A stretch of DNA of 64,000 bases from Fragum whitleyi (taxonomy: Eukaryota > Mollusca > Bivalvia > Cardiida > Cardiidae), in NCBI GenBank assembly GCA_948146395.1, contig OX411552.1:2665501-2729500 (forward strand). The letters run 5' to 3'. Under the pieces are notes generated by a model that ran no database searches, was not told the origin of the DNA, and saw only the letters and a program-made list of their open reading frames with translations. This document shows positions 53,001-62,000 of this stretch, piece by piece. Position 1 is the stretch's first letter. Each line of letters begins with the position of its first letter. The position numbers were made by a program, and so were the translations under genes.

Positions 53001-56000
53001 TGACGTCAGTTAAAATGGCATAAGCCCTCGAAACTTTGAATGAAAACATTTTAAGTTGTCAACGCTACTCGTTTAAGTCACTGACATGAAACCATCGTAT
53101 ACTTATACAAATATCTTTAGATTCTTTTATAACGGCTTAAAAATCTTAATTTTTGAGAATGATTCGTCATTCTCAAAAATTAAGAAATTTCAGCCGTTAT
53201 TTACTGTTAAATTTATCAATCTTAAGACAGCGCTGGTTGTTTCCGCCCTAGCTTTTCTTGCACGGTTTCTGCCTTACAAAATGCACAATTTTGTTACATT
53301 CCAATCCACCTTATATACATTCAAGGGCTTTTGCAGTTTACGGAAATAGTTGAGTGATGTCTCGAATGACCCCCAAAAGTGACATTGGTTTAAGCATAGT
53401 GAACTGTGGTCTATTTCACTTTGATGAAGTATCGATCATTTTTGAAGCAAATTTTTATACACATTTCTAATCAGTAAACATACCAGTATGAGATCTAATA
53501 TGCTGTTTAAGATGACTCGATTTTTTCAAGACTTTGTCACAATGTGGACATGGGTATTTTCTCCCATTATCATCATCATCTTGTTGTGGAGACTCGTGTT
53601 TTTGTAAATGTTGTCTAAGTTCTTCTGAATTCGAGTAAACATTATCACAATCTGGACAGGGATATTTCCTCCCGACGTTTTCCTCCCCCTGCGTCTCCTC
53701 AAGAGGATCCTCTTCCTCTGGGAGTTCTTCTTCTCCTACTTGGGTACTGAAATTATATATAACAAGAGATGTTTGTAAAACATTTATGCCCTCAATAAAA
53801 GCAAGTCAATGGCCTATTCTTTGTCAATCAACAAAGGAAAATATCTCACAAAATATAAGGAATAAATTTACGGTTTTGTGCACTGCACCTGTCCTCAATT
53901 AGATCTACCTACGAGTGTAGTTTCATGATTCTAGCTTGCATACTTGAGATATGGTCCCGACAAAAAATAGTCTGTAAAATTGTTTACAGACGGACCGACC
54001 AACACATGCAAAGCAATATGGCTCTACCCTTCTACAAAGGAGGGCATAATAACAGAGCTACAGATAGAGGGGTATCTACAGATAGACGCCAATATTGTTG
54101 GAACTTATTTGAATTGTCTAATCAAGACAATTAAAATGAGTACCTTCAACATATAATTTCAAAGAGAATTCAAGTTTGAAGGCTGACTTTACCCCCTCTT
54201 ATCTGTACCTCAGGGGGTTTTCCACCTGCGAACAAGATCTATCCACCACATTTCCGATTTCATAATAAATAGAAAAACAAGAGGCCCAAGAGGGCCTGTA
54301 TCGCTCCACTGGCTTTATCATCTTAAGACTTTCATTAAATGAAACTTTCTTTGAATGAAAACAACACTTTGAAATCTCTTAAGACCAATTTTATAAAAAT
54401 TAAGTGGGTATGGCCCACATTGCACCAAAATTCTCAAGTTTCATTGAAATCAGCCCATCGGTTCATCAGATGATGTAGTTCAAAGATTTTGGGCTCAAGA
54501 GCCACACCCTGCCATACCAATATTTAAGGGCTAATTAAAATTTCGCAAACAAATTTTGAAAAGGGTCACGGAAGGAACATTCTGGTAAAGTTTCCTTGAA
54601 ATCAGGGTGTTGGTTCAGGAGATATCGTTTAAAGATTTCGGGCTCAAAATAAGCCCCCCCCCCCCCCCTGCCAAGCCCATATTTATGGGCCAATCAAAAT
54701 TTTGTGAGCAACTTTTGGAAAAGGTCTCCCAAGGAACATTCTAGTAGGTTTGGTTGAAATCGGCCCAGTGGTTCAGGAGGAGAAGTTGTTTAAAGATTTC
54801 GGACTTGGAAAAAGCCCCCCCCCCCTTCTGCACACCAATAATTGGGGGTCAATCAAAATTTCTTGAACAACTTAAGAAGAGGGTCACCCAAGGAACATTC
54901 TGGTAAAGTTTCATCGAAATCATCCTAATGGTTCAGGAGGAGATGTCGTTAAAAGATTTCGGGCTCAAAATAAGCCCCGCCCTGCCACGCCCATATTTGG
55001 GGGGCCAATCAAAATTTCAGGAACAATTTTTTAAAAGGGTCAACCAAGGAACATTCTAGTAAAGTTTGGTTGAAATCGGCCCAGTGGTACAGGAGAAGAT
55101 GTCATTCAAAGATTTAGGGCTCAAATTAAGCCCCTCCCTGCCACGCCCATATTTTGGGGTCAATTTAAATTTCTTTAACAATTTAAGTAAAGGGTCACCC
55201 AAGGATCATCCATGCCAAGTTTCATTGAAATTGGCCCTATTGTTTGGGAGAAGATTTTTAAAGATTTCAAAGTAAAAAAATGCCACGCCCTGCCACGCCC
55301 ATATTTGGGGGTCAATCAAAATTTCTTTATCAATTTTAGAAGAGGGTCACCCAAGGAACATTTCTACCAAGTTTCATGAAAATCTGCCCATTGGTTTGGG
55401 AGGAGAAGATGTTTAAAGAAAAAGTTTACGCACTGACGCACGCACAGAAGGACGGACGCACACACGACGGACACACCTCCATGACAATAGCTCGCTGGCC
55501 TTCAGCCAGTGGAGCTAATAAATTTAATATTTAAGATTGTGAATCTTAATCATCATTTTCCCTTCTTACAATAATACATATGAGCCTTGGCGTGAGATTT
55601 CCAACAATTTCATTGATGCGCAAAGTAAAGACTCTGACGGCCTGTGCATCTGCAAGGTCTGACCAGGGTCTTCACTTTTATAAGTATTGTATTGAATTTG
55701 TCTTCATCTCATTACGCAACAGCTTTTTTATCTTCAAATGGCAACCAAAATACAATAAATACAGCTTTGCTCAAACTTGGTTTCCATGGATGACTATCTA
55801 AATTCTCTGTTGTACATTCTGTGTACCTTAGTTTTTATCCATTTACTATATTTCCTAACAATCAAGTTCTTATTTGCTATTTAATCAACAATTTCCCACT
55901 TAGTGTGTAGTATATTCCGCATTGAAGTACTGGGTATGTCTGTACTTCCATACTGTACAGTATGTACTAGTTTACATTTTCTTACCTAGTCTGCAGTATA

Positions 56001-59000
56001 TTCTGCATTGATGTACTGGGTATGTCTGTACTATCATACTGTACAGTATGTACTAGTCTACATCTTCTTACCTAGTCTGCAGTATGTTCTGCATTGATGT
56101 ACTGGGCATGACTGTACTTCCATACTGTACAGTATGTACTAGTTTACATTTTCTTACCTAGTCTGCAGTATATTCTGCATTGATGTACTGGGCATGTCTG
56201 TACTTCCATACTGTACAGTATGTACTAGTCTACATTTTCTTACCTTGTCTGCAGTATATTCTGCATTGATGTACTGGGCATGTCTGCACTCCCTAACTGT
56301 ATGGTCTGTATATGATCATCTGTCGTGGTTATAGTCTGCATTTGATCTACATTCTGTACTGACTGTACGGCGGTTTGAGCCTCAGTCACACTCTGTATGG
56401 TCACTTGCTGTGGTGTGAATGTGCTCAAATCTAACTGGTTCAACTGCTGAGGATGCTGTAATTTTGAAATATTCAGTGATTATATAGAGGATAATCATTT
56501 GTTTCAGTGAAAGATCAATCTATATTTCATTGAGTGAACAACAAAAGCTATATTTTCAAGAGTGGCAGATCCATGACAAACGATTATTCTATTTCTTTAA
56601 TGCAAAAATGAGACAAAATGTGATATTTCTAGACATATTTTCCTAAAGCGCGTCATTTTGCATGTTACTGCTATGCAATGTTCATTGTGACGTCACTTAT
56701 TTCGCACCGCATAGATGACGTCAGATAGGGTGAAATGCATAAAAGCAGGGTATAAAATTTTGATTATTTCACTGCTTTTGCGGTGAGATTATCAAGTGAT
56801 AACCTACCGTTATTCCTCGATAAACCACCGAAAAGCATTAAAGAAAGTCTGTTTTTGATCAACATTTTGTACAGTCTGAAAGGGGATTTGTATCTAGCTA
56901 GTTTAACTGCTATTGCTCCTGAAACTATTCAAATATTTAATTCTTATATTCTGTATATGGTCTACATTTTTAATGGCTGCAAGTCAGTATGAGAACCAGT
57001 TAAAGACTTCTTACAGTGTTTTAGTTAAAGCAAAGGTAGTACAAAGCAGATACTCTCTATTTTGTACAGCGAACAAGTACACTGATCATGGTGGTACAAT
57101 TATCTCCTTACATGTATTTTTTGTTTTACATTATCCAAGATTTCAAAAATATAGTTAAATAGCAGAAACAATGCACTTGTTAAATGGTTGCAATTTTTGT
57201 ACTTTCAATCATAATCACTTTAAAGCATTATAAGCTTTAAGTGTTCTAAATATATTTTGCCTGTATAGTAAACTGTGTGGGTTGTTGTCCTAGCCCCTGT
57301 ACTTGATTGGTTATTTGGAATCCTTGTTGTCCTGACAATAGACTCTGAGTGAACGTCTGCTGTTGACCAAACATCTGATAGGAAAGAAGGTGTTTGTAAT
57401 TAGCATGTGTACCCTAAATATCCATGAAGGGGTCAGTGCATAGCTATCGTGAGTTCCAATGAAAAAATAAGCACCAATAAGCGTTTTGAGGTAAGCTTCA
57501 AAAGCAAATCAATTTTTTAAAAAGCAACCAGTATCCGCAAAATAAAGTGGAGATTATGAGTGGCAACACAAGGAATTCCTTAGAAGACAGAAAGCTCACT
57601 CATTTTAATACCTGTATCATGATTAAAACATTAATTTTTCTCTTCAATTTCTTATTAAACAACATCTTCAAGTAAGTTTCATCCTGTTCTATGTTAATGA
57701 ACCTTTTACTGGACAACAAAAACAAAGACTGGTCCATATTGACGTGTATTGCAGACAAGATATAGAGAATAACATGTTAGTGTCTTAAATATTAATGTTA
57801 TCTTGTCTAGGTTGGGAGAATTTATCATGACGAGGCAGCCGAGACCAGAAAACACTGATCTTTTAAGATACTGAATATTTATCATGCATTCATTTTCAGT
57901 GCCTTGAAAATTATAATAAACCTTAAAAGTCAAAAAAATTCAGTGAAAGTATATTTGCAATTTGTCTTTAAAAATAGACTGCCAGATATCAAGTTATGTT
58001 ATCAGACAGTTGATATCAGGCCAATACATGCTTCATTGCATGATAAACAAGTGCATGTCGTATTGCGATGCAATACAGGAGTCCCCAACCGGAAAACAAA
58101 AAATCCTCTCTTATAATATATCTGCTACTTACTAGATCTATAACTGTAAAAGTTTAAAGTTGCTAGCACTTATAGTTTAGGAGATATGATCCGGACAAGA
58201 ATGTAAGGGTAAAAACAACAAACGGCAATAACTCAAAAAGTCAACATGGCAGAGTTATGGATCTTGAACATGACACTTCGCCTCAATGAGATCTATAAGT
58301 GTACAAAGTTTGAAGTTGCCAGCACACATATTTTAGGAGATATGATCCGGACAAGAATGTAAGGGTAAAAACAACAAAGGGCAATAACTCAAAAAGTGGG
58401 CGTGGCAGAGTAACGGTTCTTGAACATGACACTCCTCCTCAATGAGATCTATAAGTGTACAAAGTTTGAAGTTGCTAGCACACATAGTTTAGGAGATATG
58501 ATCCGGTCAAGAATGTAAGGGTAAAAACAACAAAGGGCAATAACTCAAAATGTGTTTGTGGCAGAGTTATGGATCTTGAACATGACACTTCGCCTCAATG
58601 AGATCTATAAGTGTACAAAGTTTGAAGTTGCTAGCACACATAGTTTAGGAGATATGATCCGGACAAGAATGTAAGGGTAAAAACAACAAAGGGCAATAAC
58701 TCAAAAAGTGGGCGTGGCAGAGTAACTGTTCTTGAACATGACACTTCTCCTCAATGAGATCTATAAGTGTACAAAGTTTGAAGTTGCTAGCACACATAGT
58801 ATAGGAGATATGATCGGGACAAGAATGTAAGGGTAACAAGAGGACCCTGAGGGCCCTAAATCGCTCACCTGATATTTCAAGTAAATTATCATTAAGACTC
58901 AATTTCCTATGATATGGCATGAACCTTCCCATTTTCAACAGAGTTCATTCTTGTGACCTGGCAGACTTTTGATCAAGTTTCATGAAAATTGGACTTTATT

Positions 59001-62000
59001 TGTGGCGTTTGGAGCTCTTATGAGAAAATTGTCATTACGGCCCCTTTTCCTGTGATATGGCACGGATACTTCCCATTTTCAAATGAGTTAATCCTCATGA
59101 CCTAACAAACATTCTGACAAAGTTTCATGATGATTGGACCATATTTGTGGCTTCTAGAGAGTAAACAAAAAAATTGTCATTAAGATGCCTTTTCCCGTGA
59201 TATGGCATGGATCCTTCCCATTTTCAATAGACTTCATCCTCATGACCTAACAAACATTCTGACCAAGTTTCATGAAGATTGGACCATATTTGTGGCTTCT
59301 AGAGTGAAAACAAGAAATTTGTCATTAAGGCCCCTTTTCGTGATATGGCATGGATCTTTTCCATTTGAGCAATTTTCATAAGGGACCACCCAAGGAATAT
59401 TTCTGCCAAGTTTGGTTGATTTTGACCCATAAGTTTAGGAGGAGATGTCATTTAAAGAGATTTTTGACAAAATTGTTATTAAGGCCCCTTTTTATGTGAT
59501 ATTACACGGATCCTTCCCATTTTCAATAGACTTCATCCTCATGACCTAACAAACATTCTGACCAAGTTTCATGAAGATTGGACCATATTTGTAGCTTCTA
59601 GAGTGAAAACAAGAAATTTGTCATTAAGGCCCCTTTTCCAATGATATGGCACGGATCCTTTCCATTTGAGCAATTTTCATAAGGGACCACCCAAGGAATA
59701 TTTCTGCCAAGTTTGGTTGATTTTGGCCCATAAGTTTAGGAGATGTCATTTAAAGAGATTTTTGACAAAATTGTCATTAAGGCCCCTTTTTACTTGATAT
59801 TACACGGATCCTTACCATTTTCAATAGACTTCGTCCTCATGACCTAATAAACATTCTGACCAAGTTTCATGAAGATTGGACCATATTTGTGGCTTCTAGA
59901 GTGAAAACAAGAAATTTGTCATTAAGGCCCCTTTTCCAATGATATGGCACGGATCCTTTCCATTTGAGCAATTTTCATAAGGGACCACCCAAGGAATATT
60001 TCTGCCAAGTTTGGTTGATTTTGGCCCATAAGTTTAGGAGGAGATGTCGTTTAAAGAAAAAGTTGACGCCATGACGAACAGACGGACAGACGGACAGATG
60101 GACAGACGGACGTTGGACAACGATCGATCACAATAGCTCCCTTGAGCACTTCGTGCTCAGGTGAGCTAAAAACAACAAAGGGCAATAACTCAAAAAGTGG
60201 GTGTGGCAGAGTTATGGATCTTGAACTTGACACTTCCCTCAATGAGATCTATAAGTGTACAAAGTTTGAAGTTGCTAGCACACATAGTTTAGGAGATATG
60301 ATCCGGACAAGAATGTAAGGGTAAAAACAACAAAGGGCAATAACTCAAAAAGTGGGCGTGGCAGAGTAACTGTTCTTGAACATGATACTTCTCCTCAATG
60401 AGATCTATAAGTGTACAAAGTTTGAAGTTGCTAGCACACATAGTATAGGAGATATGATCGGGACAAGAATGTAAGGGTAACAAGAGGACCCTGAGGGCCC
60501 TAAATCGCTCACCTGATATTTCAAGTAAATTATCATTAAGACTCAATTTCCTATGATATGGCATGAACCTTCCCATTTTCAACAGAGTTCATTCTTGTGA
60601 CCTGGCAGACTTTTGATCAAGTTTCATGAAAATTGGACTTTATTTGTGGCGTTTGGAGCTCTTATGAGAAAATTGTCATTACGGCCCCTTTTCCTGTGAT
60701 ATGGCACGGATACTTCCCATTTTCAAATGAGTTAATCCTCATGACCTAACAAACATTCTGACAAAGTTTCATGATGATTGGACCATATTTGTGGCTTCTA
60801 GAGAGTAAACAAAAAAATTGTCATTAAGATGCCTTTTCCCGTGATATGGCATGGATCCTTCCCATTTTCAATAGACTTCATCCTCATGACCTAACAAACA
60901 TTCTGACCAAGTTTCATGAAGATTGGACCATATTTGTGGCTTCTAGAGTGAAAACAAGAAATTTGTCATTAAGGCCCCTTTTCGTGATATGGCATGGATC
61001 TTTTCCATTTGAGCAATTTTCATAAGGGACCACCCAAGGAATATTTCTGCCAAGTTTGGTTGATTTTGACCCATAAGTTTAGGAGGAGATGTCATTTAAA
61101 GAGATTTTTGACAAAATTGTTATTAAGGCCCCTTTTTATGTGATATTACACGGATCCTTCCCATTTTCAATAGACTTCATCCTCATGACCTAACAAACAT
61201 TCTGACCAAGTTTCATGAAGATTGGACCATATTTGTAGCTTCTAGAGTGAAAACAAGAAATTTGTCATTAAGGCCCCTTTTCCAATGATATGGCACGGAT
61301 CCTTTCCATTTGAGCAATTTTCATAAGGGACCACCCAAGGAATATTTCTGCCAAGTTTGGTTGATTTTGGCCCATAAGTTTAGGAGATGTCATTTAAAGA
61401 GATTTTTGACAAAATTGTCATTAAGGCCCCTTTTTACTTGATATTACACGGATCCTTACCATTTTCAATAGACTTCGTCCTCATGACCTAATAAACATTC
61501 TGACCAAGTTTCATGAAGATTGGACCATATTTGTGGCTTCTAGAGTGAAAACAAGAAATTTGTCATTAAGGCCCCTTTTCCAATGATATGGCACGGATCC
61601 TTTCCATTTGAGCAATTTTCATAAGGGACCACCCAAGGAATATTTCTGCCAAGTTTGGTTGATTTTGGCCCATAAGTTTAGGAGGAGATGTCGTTTAAAG
61701 AAAAAGTTGACGCCATGACGAACAGACGGACAGACGGACAGATGGACAGACGGACGTTGGACAACGATCGATCACAATAGCTCCCTTGAGCACTTCGTGC
61801 TCAGGTGAGCTAAAAACAACAAAGGGCAATAACTCAAAAAGTGGGTGTGGCAGAGTTATGGATCTTGAACTTGACACTTCCCTCAAGGAGATCTATAAGT
61901 GTACAAAGTTTGAAGTTGCTAGCACACATAGTTTAGGAGATAAGTTCCGGACAAGAATGTAAGGGTAAAAACAACAAAGGGCAATAACTCAAAAAGTGGG

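Larger units (their letters stand above)
58561..61848. repeat. 1644-bp tandem duplication (two copies)
   Basis: Segment about 58561-60204 is repeated at about 60205-61848, covering one F1 element and flanking F5 core. I noticed only a few base differences (for example in the stretch near 60388). Confidence 0.85.

Noticed and set aside
58645..60582. Identical open frames at 58645-58938 and 60289-60582, and at 60051-60242 and 61695-61886
   Set aside because: They fall in F5/F1 repeat DNA and are identical because of the 1644-bp duplication; no protein features.
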